The notes: a model not told the origin generated them from the sequence alone. A stretch of 64,000 bases of DNA from Azotimanducus sp965199815 (GCA_965199815.1 CBDATE010000028.1:1-64000), one strand, 5' to 3'. Counted from the stretch's first letter, positions 12,001 to 20,279 are shown. Translations and numbers: made by a program.

Positions 12001-13126
12001 GCATCTCGATGGTCAGACAGAAACCTCCACTCTGGGAGCGGACTATGCCAGAGACCAGTGGCTGACCGGTGTCATGCTGACGAGCAGTCGCGGCACTGGC
12101 GGGTATCAGGGCGTGGCGAGCGGAGAGGTCGAAGTCTCCCTGAACGCAGCGATACCCTATGGGTCCTACCGGTTCTCGGAGCGGCTGGATGTGTGGGGCG
12201 CTGTCGGGCGTGGCACGGGTGCACTGACGCTCACGCCGGAGGGTGAGGGCAGCATCGAGGCTGATCTCGACTGGAGCATGGTGTCGGCTGGGCTGCGTGG
12301 CGGGTTGTTCGGGGCGGCAGGACATGGTCCGGCCGTGACGCTGGTATCGGATGTGCTCTGGTCGCGCACCGGTTCGGGTCGAGTGGAAGCGGGTGATGAG
12401 CATTCGAGCCTGGCCTCGTCCGAGGCAGATACTTCGCGGCTGCGGCTGGGTCTCGAGGGGAGTTGGGCGGTGACGCTCGGGAATGTTGGCGCGGTGACAC
12501 CGAAGCTGGAAGCGGGAGTGCGCCATGACGACGGCGATGCCGAGCAAGGCTTCGGAGTGGAAGTCGGTGGCGGTCTGGCGTGGACGCTGCCTGCACTTGG
12601 GGTGACCTTTGATGTGTCCGGTCGCACCTTGGTGACGCATGAGGATGCCGGGCAGCAGTCGCACGGGTTTTCGGCGGCGCTGAACTTTGATCCGAGCGCG
12701 GCGAGTACGCGCGGCTTCACGCTGAACCTGCGTCAGGACATCGGTGGGCTGTCGAGTGGCGGCGTTCAGGCGCTGTTCGCCTCGGAGCTTCCCGGTATCG
12801 GCATGGGCATGGGCGGTGGCTCAGCAGGCGCGAGTGCTGGCACTCGCTGGACGCTGGAGACGGCCTACGGGCTGGCGGCCTGTGATGACAGGTTCACGCT
12901 GAGTCCGAGCTTCGGCCTGGCTGCTTCCGATACCTCGGTTGATTTTCACCTCGGTTGGCAACTGATGCCGGAGCTCAGTGAAGACGCGCTGAATCTCTCG
13001 CTGACGTTCAAGGTCACGCGCCGCGAGCTGCTTGATGTGGAGACTGTCAACAGTATTGACAGCATCGGTACGCTGGAACAGGGCCCCGAACACGGAGTGC
13101 AGATGGAGGTGAGTGCTCGCTGGTAG
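2..13126 (+). CDS. Giant modular surface protein with C-terminal outer-membrane barrel (5' partial)
   Basis: The reading frame is open from the left edge, so the N-terminus and any signal peptide lie outside the window; at least 4374 residues are visible. In order: three Ca-binding-like beta repeats with an SANVTVAIARNSSGDADLSV core (nt 130-1510), a VCBS-like domain (1525-1815), Calx-beta domains (1825-2660, 4715-5065), and then many FN3, dystroglycan/cadherin-like and Ig-like (YALTPxLPTG...SGTPTA) modules to about 11285. A Pro-rich linker (about 11293) and another Calx-beta domain follow. The last 400 or so residues alternate in a barrel-like pattern and end in the aromatic residue W. The family architecture suggests an autotransporter-type adhesin or surface protein; the ligand is unknown. 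Only one Cys is evident in the long visible part, as expected for an exported protein. Confidence 0.85.
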   Translation, partial: GISIPPDPIQVPSGSRIYSADDNNVDADLTYAGLTDQTTIQVDSDVRVSRAALALWPGHTGTYTVKLAQAPSANVTVAIARNSSGDADLSVSPTSLTFTPVNWSTAQTVTVTARADTDSSYGNATFTHTASSTDTTYNNITTSVEVTTIAPPAIRSISITSDPGTDQTYVVGDTITVDVLFTKGIFVRSTVGERVNLRLSIGGSVKTLTYSASSANLSTSRRISFSYTVKLGDSDTDGISIPASPLRVAAGNSITATTAEAQLVEPAVNADLSYAGLADQAGHKVDGLVRSVDVSSGTLTVTEGATATYAVKLGKAPSANVTVAIARNSSGDADLSVNPASLTFTPSNWDTEQTVTVSAAEDTDNTNGSASFTHTASSTDTGYDGLTASVVVTEDDNEGPGVLVSKEALTVRETTPGTYRVQLRAEPSANVTIAITKDSGGDADLSVSPTSLTFTSGNWSTGQTVTVTARGDTDSSYGSASFTHTASSTDTGYAGLTASVVVTAYEVVTQTGTVTEDDTTANTASGTIPGRFPVGTTDATFSAGFTYGTFTIKADRTWTYTLDNTRAATQALQAGQTATETYRLENTAQTAEFAVTITINGADDGLTLRIAPVAGNGVTIPSSDAQRGEIDEDAASGTVTLAVTLFAPSTGPVTVAYATADFSSTDTAVSSSSIDPATAGADYTAASGTLTFAAGETRKTITVSISDDVNRERDELFKVGLSNATGGAVIATTGSEATILIDDDDPRPKPTITASVAGLTSTGAPGATDNTPEGFLSVAEGDSGNTDIIFTATREGTGYLPVTFEVNSIDGSATGNEDYRRVSLDLFTIAPGQTTGTFTLSVVGDENYEPNETLFLEFTWTDLGTITNSADSRFLVEVTITNDDAVMATSASNLQARPAGSGKLAVSWDPAFGAPNGYSVRWRKASESDTALSAVNTVTATSYTITGLDNDTSYHVRLDTRNLANDGIASGTSLTTAATPTAGAAPTVTAIANQSARVGQPFEVDVDATPGTAGDSLQYQAASSAPAVATVTPTALTAHDANSQVTVTPVAAGTATITVTVSDGTEVGTETFDVTVLEVTLGYSAAPPTLTVDTPITALTATAAGFGSATVSYAVTTGTLPAGLTINAGSGAISGTPTAASTTTTTVTVTATAGTGMDTQTATADITFPAVGKATLAKPTNLALKPNSNTRTGFTVTWDAVPNAAGYTATATPSGGSAVTGTVSVPSSGPEAEFTGLTANTTYTVTVTATGDANYSVSEASDGFGVTTAANQDPTVGTAIPDQTATVDTAFEYSFPAGTFSDADSDSLTYTAQQTDGTTDSALPTWLTFTASERKLAGTPQSGDIGTLMVKVTASDGMGGSVSDTFNIVVAVPSLTYPALPTILRAGVQFATLTPASPANFAAGSTFTYAVTVGDLPSGLEINTNTGAISGTPDTPKNTRTSVTVTVTGTTGTGGSMQTETATATLDFPRIFRFRLPAPTVTLAVGSGQLTANWEAVANAGTYALQWKESSVTSWTAPTGVTTVDPATPGTVITGLTNGTTYDVRVRSKAASSSTTHIDGDWSSPVQGAPMAAPVFSVTGPTAVAEDAGTATYTVTLSAQPAASVTVDYATADGTATAGSDYTAASGSLTFTPTNWDTAQTVAVAITDDTVDDDDETFTFMLSNAGTGAVLSSTASSQSTAITDDDTLGLTYTAPPSTLTVDTPITALTATAVGFGSTTVAYSVTTGTLPAGLNINTGSGAISGTPTAASTSTTTVTVTATAGTGMDTQTATASITFPAVGKGALAKPTNLALEPNSNTRTGFTVTWDAVPNAAGYTATATPSGGSAVTGTVSVPSSGPEAVFTGLTANTTYTVTVTATGDANYSMSEASDGFDVTTAANQVPTVGTAIPDQTATVDTAFEYSFPAGTFSDADSDSLTYTATRSDDSALPTWLTFTASERKLAGTPQSGDTGTLMVKVTASDGMGGSVSDTFNIVVSTAVVPSLTYPALPTTLRAGVQFETLTPASLTNFAAGSTFTYAVTAGGLPSGLEINTNTGAISGTPDTPTPTDGSGGASVTVTVTGTTGTGDNVQTETAAVTLNFPRIFRFQLPAPTVTLAVGDTQLTANWGGIANAGTYALQWKASSVTSWTAATGVTTVDPATPGTVLTGLTNGTSYDVRVRSKATPSSTTHIDGDWSDVVKATPVDADVAPSFGSETIAAQTWTVGTEVDVTLPAATGGNGTISYALTPALPTGVSLDATTRKVSGTPTAVASAATYTWRASDSDSNTADADTAELTFSVTVGKGMLATPSNLALKVNTQSKTGFTVTWDAVTNATGYTATATPSGGTAVTGTVSVPSSGPEAVFTGLTAGTTYTVSVVATGNTANYEASTAATLSQATAANSVPTVANAIADQTATTGTAFSFTLPTGTFSDADSGDSLTYTAQQTDGTTDSALPTWLTFTAGTGVFSGTPTSTDTGTLMVKVTASDGTDSVSDTFDIVVSAADTAPAFASSTTIADKTFTVDTEITAFTLPAATGGNGTISYALTPDLPTGLSLDTSTREVSGTPTAAAAEATYTWRASDSDSNTDNSDTVTLTFSVTVNKATLATPSNLVLKANTQSKTGFTVTWDAVTNATGYTAAATPSGGSAVTGTVSVPSTGPEAVFTGLTAGTTYTVSVVATGNTANYEASTAATLSQATAANSVPTVANAIADQAATTGTAFSFTLPAGTFSDADSGDSLTYTAQQTDGTTDSALPTWLSFTAGTGVFSGTPTSTDAGTLSVKVTASDGTASASDTFDIVVSVADTAPAFASSATIADKTFTVDTEITAFTLPEATGGNGTIGYALTPDLPTGLSVDTSTREVSGTPTAAASAATYTWRASDSDSNTANSDSNALTFMLTVNKAMLATPMVTVSAQDGELTVTWVGIANAASYEVEYKQSTSDTWLNNDDDTSPAEIDSLTNGTEYDVRVRAKAASSSTNYEDSAWSDVAKGTPVEADVVPSFGSETVAAQTWTVGTEVDVTLPAATGGNGTISYALTPALPNGVSLDATTRKVTGTPTAVANAATYTWRASDSDSNTANTDTAALTFSVTVGKGTLATPSNLGLKAGSRSKTGFTVSWVAVTNATGYTATATPSGGTAVTGTVSVPSTGPEAVFSGLTANTTYTVTVTATGDANYSASEASDGFDVTTAANSAPTVANAIPDQTATTGTAFSFTLPTGTFNDADSGDSLTYTAQQTDGTTDSALPTWLSFTAATGVFSGTPTSTDTGTLSVKVTASDGTASVSDTFDIVVSATDTAPAFADSTIIADKTFTVDAEITAFTLPEATGGNGTISYALTPDLPTGLSLDTSTREVSGTPTAAATATTYTWRASDGDANTANSDSSALTFMLTVNKATLATPVVMVSAQDGKLTASWGTITNAASYEVEYKQSTSETWLGNDDDTSPAEIDSLTNGTEYDVRVRAKAASASTTYEDSAWSEVVKGTPVADDVAPSFGSETVAAQTWTVGMEVDVTLPAATGGNGIVSYALTPALPGGVTLNAATRKMTGTPTAAATEATYTWRASDSDSNTANSDTATLTFQVTVVDAVPVMTPTQVSNLQVSAGDESLDVSWTAASVAPNGYSVRWRERGPGNTLTPVNEVDGTSFTISDLINGQEYVVRVETRTAADDGVQGGTVVTATGTPVEDESVVTPTQVSNLQVSAGDGSLEVSWTAASVAPNGYSVRWREKGPGNTLTPVSRVTGTSFTIPNLSNDQEYVVRIETRTAADDGVQGGTVVTATGTPAEDEVAPPPPPPTPTPPAVDEQGLPRVSIEDASAMEGDDLEFRVTLSKAVQHRVKVYWATRPGTARANRDYKSAAGAVVFRPGVTERRIRVETLDDDHNDPDETMQVRLSSPRGVLIEDGIAVGRINNWDALPVAWLARFGRAMTEQALEGIEQRLTAPREAGMQGTVAGMTLDSLGLFADGAGAWPPAGEVSGEGSREMLGGDLLTTSNFTHTGVMDAAGGSLAFWGRGARADFHGLDGMVHLDGQTETSTLGADYARDQWLTGVMLTSSRGTGGYQGVASGEVEVSLNAAIPYGSYRFSERLDVWGAVGRGTGALTLTPEGEGSIEADLDWSMVSAGLRGGLFGAAGHGPAVTLVSDVLWSRTGSGRVEAGDEHSSLASSEADTSRLRLGLEGSWAVTLGNVGAVTPKLEAGVRHDDGDAEQGFGVEVGGGLAWTLPALGVTFDVSGRTLVTHEDAGQQSHGFSAALNFDPSAASTRGFTLNLRQDIGGLSSGGVQALFASELPGIGMGMGGGSAGASAGTRWTLETAYGLAACDDRFTLSPSFGLAASDTSVDFHLGWQLMPELSEDALNLSLTFKVTRRELLDVETVNSIDSIGTLEQGPEHGVQMEVSARW
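3240..10680 (+). repeat. Tandem domain-coding repeats in the giant surface gene
   Basis: Within the giant gene a composite module recurs. It consists of an FN3-like segment (GFTVTWDAV core; near 3525, 5342, 6847, 7741 and 9217), a cadherin-like segment (DQTAT...AFSFTLP...FSDADSGDSLTY; five copies) and an Ig-like segment (TWRASDSDSNTA; near 6556, 7455, 8350, 8932, 9826 and 10402). Long stretches are nearly identical in DNA, for example the GTGACCGGCACGGTGAGTGT tract, which points to recent duplication or gene conversion. Copy number is likely to vary between strains and could be mis-assembled from short reads. Confidence 0.8.
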
Positions 13127-13130
13127 GCAC

Positions 13131-13171
13131 AGCAGGTACGCCTCTCGGTCTCATATCCGGTGAACGAGCAC
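13131..13171 (+). repeat. Dispersed intergenic repeat, copy 1
   Basis: The core at 13147-13171 contains TCTCATATCCGGTGAACGAG. Similar cores occur at 23838-23862 (22 of 25 identical) and 34725-34749 (23 of 25). The match between copies 1 and 2 extends leftward to include CAGCAGG. All three copies are intergenic, on the plus strand, 50-100 bp upstream of a plus-strand start codon. Function is unknown. Confidence 0.6.
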
Positions 13172-13223
13172 GGCAACATGATGCTGCTGGCAGATACAGG
13201 CATAATGCGCGACTCATTTCCTG

Positions 13224-15710
13224 ATGCCTCATTTCTTGATTCACCACACATGTACGCGGAAATCACCCCTCGTCCTGACCATCCTCCTGTGCTGTACCAG
13301 TCTCCAGGCGCAACACGCCCCAGCCGAAATCCAGCCGCAATCAGAATCAGACCTGGAAGCAACGCACACGGAGCAGTTGGTCGATGAGCTTGTGGTCAGC
13401 GCACAGCGCGTTGCCCAGGAAAATCCTGACGATCCATTCGGCTTGCTGACCAGTACGCCAACCGATCTGGTCTTTGGATTGACCCGGTCGCTCCAGGCCA
13501 CGCCCAGATCTCTCGCGAGCATTGATGAGACGGCCATCGACCTCTACGACATCGAATCCACCGACGACTTCGTTGCATTCGCCGCGGGCATGCAAAACGC
13601 ATCCTTCTTCGGCATCGCCGCGAGCCCGGACATCAGGGGTTCGCTCGCGGATGTGTACTTTCGCGGTGTTCGCCGCCTGGTCAATGCGAGCGGTTGGGTC
13701 ACGCTTGTTGGTGCCACCAGCCGGGTTGATCTGGTCAGAGGTCCGGCCTCGCCAATTCATGGCCCCGGGGCAATTGCCGGCTACCTGAATTTCGTTCCCA
13801 AGACAGCAAGAGCCGAGAACGGTCGCTTTCTCTCGTCCCCCACAGGTGCGCTGTCGATTACAACGGGCGCATGGAATCGACGCCAGCTGGAAGCCGAAGC
13901 AGGCGGCCCCGTCAATCTGGCCGGAAGCCCGGGTGGATTCCATCTGTTCGCATACTGGGAAGACAGGGAACGCTATTACGAGTACCTGCCGAATAACACG
14001 CAGCGCATGTTGCAGGGCTCACTGGTCGTGGATGTAACCGACACCCTCTGGTTCGAGACCGGATTCCAGTACCAGAAGTGGGGCGGTTCTGAAGCTGCCG
14101 GCTGGAACCGAATCACTCAGGAGCTCATCGACTCCGGCACGTATCTCGCCGGTGCTCCGCTCGTCAACCTTGACACGGATGGCGACGGTGCCATAGGACA
14201 GCGGGAAGTCACCGCCCTGAGCCCGGATAACCGGCTCAACATTTTTACGCCCTACGGATCCGGCGTTGGCCTCTTTGACAACGAGCAGGAGCGACAGGCA
14301 CTGCGACTTGATCCGAGCACTGTGCGGCTGGTACAGATCGGGACAGACGACTGTCTCTGTTCGCCATCGGATGACGGCGCGGCCGAGAGCCTGGCACTCT
14401 ACCTTGATGCCTTCATGCAGGTTGGCTCGCATCTGGAAGTCACCCAGAAACTCTTCTTCGATTATGGTGACAGGCACATCCTCTCGAGCTATGGCTTTTC
14501 TCAGGCGCACAACAGCAGGCTGCTCGAAGAGCGCGTCGAGTTTCGCTGGAAGGCGCGCTCGTTGGGGCCGGTTGGCCTCTCGCTGGTGGTTTCTCCGAGC
14601 ATCCGCTACTACCACACCAGGGCGCTACAGGATTTCGGATTCGAATACTTTGATCGGCGTGACATTTCTCGCCCGCCATCGCCACTTGATGTGCGTCATG
14701 CGTCCCTGAGCGACCCGATTGCGTATCCTTATAACCGAAATGTGGAGACCGAAGCGCTCAATGCAGCGCTCGCACAGCTTGCCGACATCAGCCTTGGCAG
14801 GTTCTCGCTCCTGCTTGGGTGGCGCTGGGACAATTACGACGTGACGAGCGAAAATGCGCCTACGGCCTATGGGTCCAGGGAGCCGGGCGTGAAGGTGAGC
14901 AATCGCCAGAGCGAAACGGCCTGGAACGCAAGCCTCAGTGCGGAACTCGGGAGGTTCCGCCCCTATGTGACCATCGCCAGACAGCCCGTGATTCTGGGCG
15001 GCCAATCAGGCGAAATCAACACGCGGAATGTGCGCACCAACCCGCTGAATGTCTCTGCACTCGAGGAGTTGGGCATCAAGTATCAGGATGCGAGCGGCAG
15101 GCTGTTTGCAAGCCTCAGCCGGTATCAGCAGCGGCGCAGGCAGTATTCCGATCAGACGGGAGAGAACCTCGCGCTGTATGGCGAAGGGACGGAACTCGAA
15201 GTGCGCGCTCTGGTTGGCAAGCGTGTCGGTGTGTTCATGACGGCCACCAATGCCAGGGTGGAGCGCAGGCCGTTGACCTCCAAGTTCATTTTTGCCTCGC
15301 CTGCGCTGACTGGATTCGCGCCGGAAGATCAGTACGGCGGAGCGGTCACCACTGTGCTGCCCGCCAACGACAGCCGCTTTCGCGACCGAGGCGGCATTCC
15401 CGAGTCCGTGTACAGTGGCGGCATCAGCTATAGCTTCGACTGGGGCCTGATAGCAAACATGGTGGCCACTCGCGTGAGCCACACCTACTCCGGCGTTGGG
15501 CGCAGCGTGAAATTGCCCGCCTACACGCTGCTGAATCTGTCAGCTACCTATGAGCGCGGCCCGTGGATATGGCGCTTGAGCATCAGGAATGCCCTTGATG
15601 AGCGGTACTTTCAAAGCGCCTTTCCGCACATCTTCGGGGATGTGATGGTGGTGCCCCGGTTGCCTCGCTACTGGCAACTCTCCCTTACGCGAAATTTTGG
15701 CGCGGAGTAA
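13224..15710 (+). CDS. TonB-dependent outer-membrane receptor
   Basis: The 828-residue protein has an N-terminal signal-like segment (TRKSPLVLTILLCCTSLQAQ), a TonB-box-like stretch (DELVVSAQR, about residue 55), a plug domain (DIRGS...VYFRGVRRL...VDLVRGPAS...GAIAGYLNFVPKTA) and a long beta-barrel ending in LSLTRNFGAE. Receptors of this family import siderophores, vitamin B12 or other scarce ligands using TonB energy; the substrate cannot be read here. An EF-hand-like calcium loop, DTDGDGAIGQRE, sits at about residues 316-327, which is unusual in an extracellular loop. The ATG at 13224 gives a plausible signal peptide. The gene stands alone and ends 56 bp from the convergent gatB. Confidence 0.85.
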   Translation: MPHFLIHHTCTRKSPLVLTILLCCTSLQAQHAPAEIQPQSESDLEATHTEQLVDELVVSAQRVAQENPDDPFGLLTSTPTDLVFGLTRSLQATPRSLASIDETAIDLYDIESTDDFVAFAAGMQNASFFGIAASPDIRGSLADVYFRGVRRLVNASGWVTLVGATSRVDLVRGPASPIHGPGAIAGYLNFVPKTARAENGRFLSSPTGALSITTGAWNRRQLEAEAGGPVNLAGSPGGFHLFAYWEDRERYYEYLPNNTQRMLQGSLVVDVTDTLWFETGFQYQKWGGSEAAGWNRITQELIDSGTYLAGAPLVNLDTDGDGAIGQREVTALSPDNRLNIFTPYGSGVGLFDNEQERQALRLDPSTVRLVQIGTDDCLCSPSDDGAAESLALYLDAFMQVGSHLEVTQKLFFDYGDRHILSSYGFSQAHNSRLLEERVEFRWKARSLGPVGLSLVVSPSIRYYHTRALQDFGFEYFDRRDISRPPSPLDVRHASLSDPIAYPYNRNVETEALNAALAQLADISLGRFSLLLGWRWDNYDVTSENAPTAYGSREPGVKVSNRQSETAWNASLSAELGRFRPYVTIARQPVILGGQSGEINTRNVRTNPLNVSALEELGIKYQDASGRLFASLSRYQQRRRQYSDQTGENLALYGEGTELEVRALVGKRVGVFMTATNARVERRPLTSKFIFASPALTGFAPEDQYGGAVTTVLPANDSRFRDRGGIPESVYSGGISYSFDWGLIANMVATRVSHTYSGVGRSVKLPAYTLLNLSATYERGPWIWRLSIRNALDERYFQSAFPHIFGDVMVVPRLPRYWQLSLTRNFGAE

Positions 15711-15766
15711 TCCGGGCGACTGTCACTGAGCCATCAACTGAGCTGTCACCATAACCAGCCTGATAC

Positions 15767-17243
<1,477 letters not shown>

Positions 17244-17251
<8 letters not shown>

Positions 17252-18767
17252 CAGATCGCTCGTCAGATCGATCGTCAGGGGGCTCTCGATGCTCGCAGTG
17301 AATCGGGGGTCGACGTCTGTGCCAATCGGTTGCCTGCTGATAGGTGTGCGCGACTCGCAGCAAAAGCGCGTCGGCAAAATGCGGGCCGATGAGTTGCAAG
17401 CCGAGCGGCAAGCCGCGCGACAGGCCGCAGGGAATTGACATGCTCGGCTGCCCGGCGAGTGCGGCGGGTGTGGTGAAGCAATCCTGCTGATACATGGTGA
17501 TGTGATCGTCTGTCAGCGCGCCACGCTTGAAGGCAACCCCCGGACTGCTCGGCGTGATGAGCAGATCCACCTCCTCGAAAGCGCGCGCGAATTCGTCTCG
17601 CAGTACGCGGCGAACGCGCATTGCCTTCTTGTAATAGGCATCATAGTACCCGTAGGAGAGGCAGTAGGTGCCAGTGAGTATGCGTCGCTTGACTTCGGCA
17701 CCGAAAGCCTCCGAGCGAGAGCCTTGATACAGGGCTGCGAGCGAGTCTGCGCTGGCTGTGCGGTGGCCGTAGCGAACGCCATCGAAGCGCGACAGGTTCG
17801 ATGAGGCTTCGGAACAGGCAAGCACGTAGTAGGCGGGCACAGCGGCGTAGGTTGACGGCAGGGAGACTTGCATGCATCGCATCCCGTGCGCTTCGAGTTC
17901 CTGTCTTGCCGCATCAAAGGCCTGCTGATAGTCGCTGCTGGTGAGCGATTCCAGGTATTCGCGCGGAATACCTACGCGCAGGCGCTGTCGTGGCAGCGCG
18001 CAGGCATCGGCGAGCAGCTCGTCAAGGTCTTCCACGCCGCGCTCGGCAGAAGTCGAGTCACGCGCGTCGAAGCCGGCCATGGCGCGCAGCACACAGGCCG
18101 CATCCAGGGCGCTGCGCGTGAGCGGCCCGGCCTGATCGAGGCTTGATGCGAACGCGATCATGCCGTATCTCGAGACGCGGCCGTAGGTGGGGCGCAGGCC
18201 GGTGATGCCGCACAGGGAGGCGGGCTGGCGAATCGAGCCTCCGGTGTCCGTGCCGGTGCTGGCCGCCACCAGCCCGGCGGCCACGCAGGCCGCGCTGCCG
18301 CCGGATGAGCCGCCCGTGACGCAGGAGGTATCCCAGGGGTTGGCGACCGCGCCGTAGGCGCTGTTTTCATTGCTCGACCCCATGGCGAACTCGTCCATGT
18401 TGCATTTTCCAACTACCACCGCGCCGGCGGCGGCGAGGCGTTCAACGACGGTGGCATCATAGGGAGGGTGCCAGCCTTCGAGTATTTTCGAGCCGCAGGT
18501 CGTGGGTGCGCCTCTGGTGCAGAAGAGATCCTTGTGTGCAATCGGGATGCCGAGAAGCGGTGATGAATCGCCGCGGGCGAGGCGTATGTCGGCGGCTTCG
18601 GCGGCAGCAAGTGCGGAGTCCGCGAGCACGGTCAGGAAGCAACCGAGCTGCGGGTTCAGGGCTTCGATGCGTTCGAGATAGCTCCGGCAGAGTTCGCTGG
18701 CCGAGCACTGCCGCGATGCCAGCAGTGTGTGCAATTCGGTGATGCCGAGAAACGGGTCAGGTGCCAT
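17244..18767 (-). CDS. gatA: Aspartyl/glutamyl-tRNA amidotransferase subunit A
   Basis: This is the amidase-signature subunit that hydrolyses glutamine and passes ammonia to GatB. The 507-residue protein contains the catalytic Lys region (GIPIAHKDLFCTRG), the Gly/Ser-rich signature (TGGSSGGSAACVAAGLV) and the nucleophile segment (TDTGGSIRQPASLCG). The order gatC-gatA-gatB on one strand is the usual GatCAB operon; gatC ends 5 bp upstream. The C-terminus has a short acidic repeat (DDRSDERSDE) encoded by a local duplication that runs into the gatB start. Confidence 0.95.
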
Positions 18768-18772
18768 GAGGG

Positions 18773-19183
18773 TCAGGATTCATCGAGGACGCGCGGCACG
18801 AGGTACAGGCCTTCGCGCACCGAGGGAGCACCGGCCTGCAGGTCGGCGCGGTCAGGGTATTCGGACACCTTGTCCTGGCGCAGCCGCTGGTCGCCTGCAA
18901 GCGGATGCGAGAGTGGCTCGTGACTGGTGGTGTCCACAGACTGCATCGTCTCGATCATGGCGATGATGCGAGAGATGTCTTCCTGTGCCTGTTCGAGTTC
19001 GGCACCCGCGAAGTGCAGCGCGGCGAGGCGGGAGAGATAGGCGATATCCGGGCCTCTCGCGGTGCATTCGACCGATTCGCGAGTTGCACCGCTTTCGGTC
19101 GGTGGGCAGTCGGCAGTGTCTTCGTCTGTGTGGCGCTTGCTGGCCAAGGCTGGCTCCGATGTGGCGTGGAATTGGCCGCACAC
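18773..19183 (-). CDS. gatC: Aspartyl/glutamyl-tRNA amidotransferase subunit C
   Basis: The small belt subunit wraps GatA and GatB. The conserved part starts at about residue 45 (IAYLSRLAALHF...ELEQAQEDISRIIAMIETMQ) and ends with the typical LREDxV-like region (LRQDKVSEYPDR) and VREGLYLVPRVLDES. At 136 residues it is about 40 longer than usual, with a polar N-terminal extension. No ATG or GTG start codon lies between GTG 19183 and the conserved core, and a TATAAT box sits about 27 bp upstream, so the extension may be real. It is the first gene of gatCAB. Confidence 0.85.
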   Translation of the reverse strand: MCGQFHATSEPALASKRHTDEDTADCPPTESGATRESVECTARGPDIAYLSRLAALHFAGAELEQAQEDISRIIAMIETMQSVDTTSHEPLSHPLAGDQRLRQDKVSEYPDRADLQAGAPSVREGLYLVPRVLDES

Positions 19184-19209
19184 CAGATGGGCGTGACGGT
19201 CAGTTGACG

Positions 19210-19215
19210 ATTATA
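19210..19215 (-). promoter_or_regulatory. Putative -10 box of the gatCAB promoter
   Basis: On the minus strand, between ispA and gatC, there is a perfect TATAAT. No good -35 hexamer lies 16-18 bp upstream, so the assignment rests on the -10 match and its position about 27 bp before the gatC start. Confidence 0.4.
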
Positions 19216-19241
19216 TGATCTGCCGGGAGCAGCCCGTGTTG

Positions 19242-20234
19242 TTATTTGCCGAGCGCCATCAGGACGACTTGCCGCAGCAGGACGGGCTCGCAGCCCGAGT
19301 GATTCAGCTTCTGCAGGCAGGATTCGCGCAGTTCGTTGCACAGGCTGCGAGTCTCGTCGATACCGATGAGGTTCACCCAGGTGAGCTTGTTGCTTTTCTG
19401 ATCCGAGCCGGGGGGGCGCCCGAGGGTTTCGCGTGGGGACAGCCTGTCGGCGAGATCATCGGCCGCTTGAAATGCGAGCCCGAAATCTTCGGCAAACGCG
19501 TCGAGGAGTGTGCTCGGCTGACCTGCCGAGATGAGACCGAGGCGCAGCGCGCAACGAATGAGCGCACCGGTCTTGTGCGTTTGGGTGTCCCTGAGGTGCT
19601 GCTTGTGGTGTTCAAGTCGGTGTGTGTCCCCGACGGCGGTGTGTGTCCCCGTGCGGTGTGTGTCCCTGCGGTGTTCAAGTCGGTGTGTGTCCCCGACGGC
19701 GGTGTGTGTCCCCGTGCGGTGTGTGTCCCCGACGGCGGGACACAGGTCAAGCATCTGCCCGCCGGCCATCCCCGCTGCGCCGCTGGCATCGGCAAGCTCT
19801 CGCACCATGCGCAACCGATCATTGGCAGAAATGTCCGCACAGTCCGTGAGCATCCGAAAGCCGAGCGTTTGCAGCGCATCGCCTGCCAGCAGCGCCGTTG
19901 CCTCGTCAAAGGCCTTGTGCAGACTCGGTCGCCCGCGGCGTTCATCGTCATCGTCCATGCACGGCAGATCGTCGTGCGCAAGTGAGTAGCAATGCATCAT
20001 CTCGACTGCACAGGCGGGCGACAGCGCGCGCCCTCGAGTACCGCCTGCATCCATACATGCAGCCAGACACAGCAAGGGGCGCAGCCGCTTTCCGCCGCCA
20101 AGCAATGCGTAGGTCATGGCATCAACGAGCCGCCCGCGAGGCAATTGCGTTATCTGCGCTTCAAGCGCGCGGCGCACCTCTTGTCCGAGCTCCTCCAAGG
20201 AGGCTGATGTAACGCGTTGCAAGGCAGCGGACAC
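19242..20234 (-). CDS. ispA: Farnesyl/geranyl diphosphate synthase with an in-frame repeat insertion
   Basis: This trans-polyprenyl synthase condenses IPP with allylic diphosphates. The first Asp-rich motif is DDLPCMDDDDERRG and the second is QAADDLADR; GGGKRLRPLL and HKTGALIR are also present. Family members run directly from GGQxLDL to HKTGALI through about 20 residues. Here the stretch is expanded by about 40 residues of DTHRTGTHTAVG-type repeat (about residues 165-209), encoded by a GGGGACACAC minisatellite. The frame is intact and the catalytic motifs are unchanged, so the enzyme may still work with an extra loop. xseB lies immediately upstream, as is common, but dxs is not here. Confidence 0.9.
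   Translation of the reverse strand: MSAALQRVTSASLEELGQEVRRALEAQITQLPRGRLVDAMTYALLGGGKRLRPLLCLAACMDAGGTRGRALSPACAVEMMHCYSLAHDDLPCMDDDDERRGRPSLHKAFDEATALLAGDALQTLGFRMLTDCADISANDRLRMVRELADASGAAGMAGGQMLDLCPAVGDTHRTGTHTAVGDTHRLEHRRDTHRTGTHTAVGDTHRLEHHKQHLRDTQTHKTGALIRCALRLGLISAGQPSTLLDAFAEDFGLAFQAADDLADRLSPRETLGRPPGSDQKSNKLTWVNLIGIDETRSLCNELRESCLQKLNHSGCEPVLLRQVVLMALGK
19608..19740 (-). repeat. In-frame GGGGACACAC minisatellite in ispA
   Basis: Two units of 63 bp (19608-19670 and 19671-19733) repeat almost exactly. Each contains three GTGTGTCCC cores on the plus strand (GGGACACAC on the coding strand). Because 63 is a multiple of three, the insertion adds 21 residues per unit without a frameshift. 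The core matches the array in the mobA-like gene at 27957-28225. Confidence 0.9.
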
Positions 20235-20279
20235 CGGAGAGATTGACGTGTAGCAAGCAGGCGAGCGCCGACAGAGTCG

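Noticed and set aside
1166..12720. Many minus-strand open frames opposite the giant surface gene
   Set aside because: They mirror its repetitive, GC-rich codons, have no recognisable domains and recur with the repeats.
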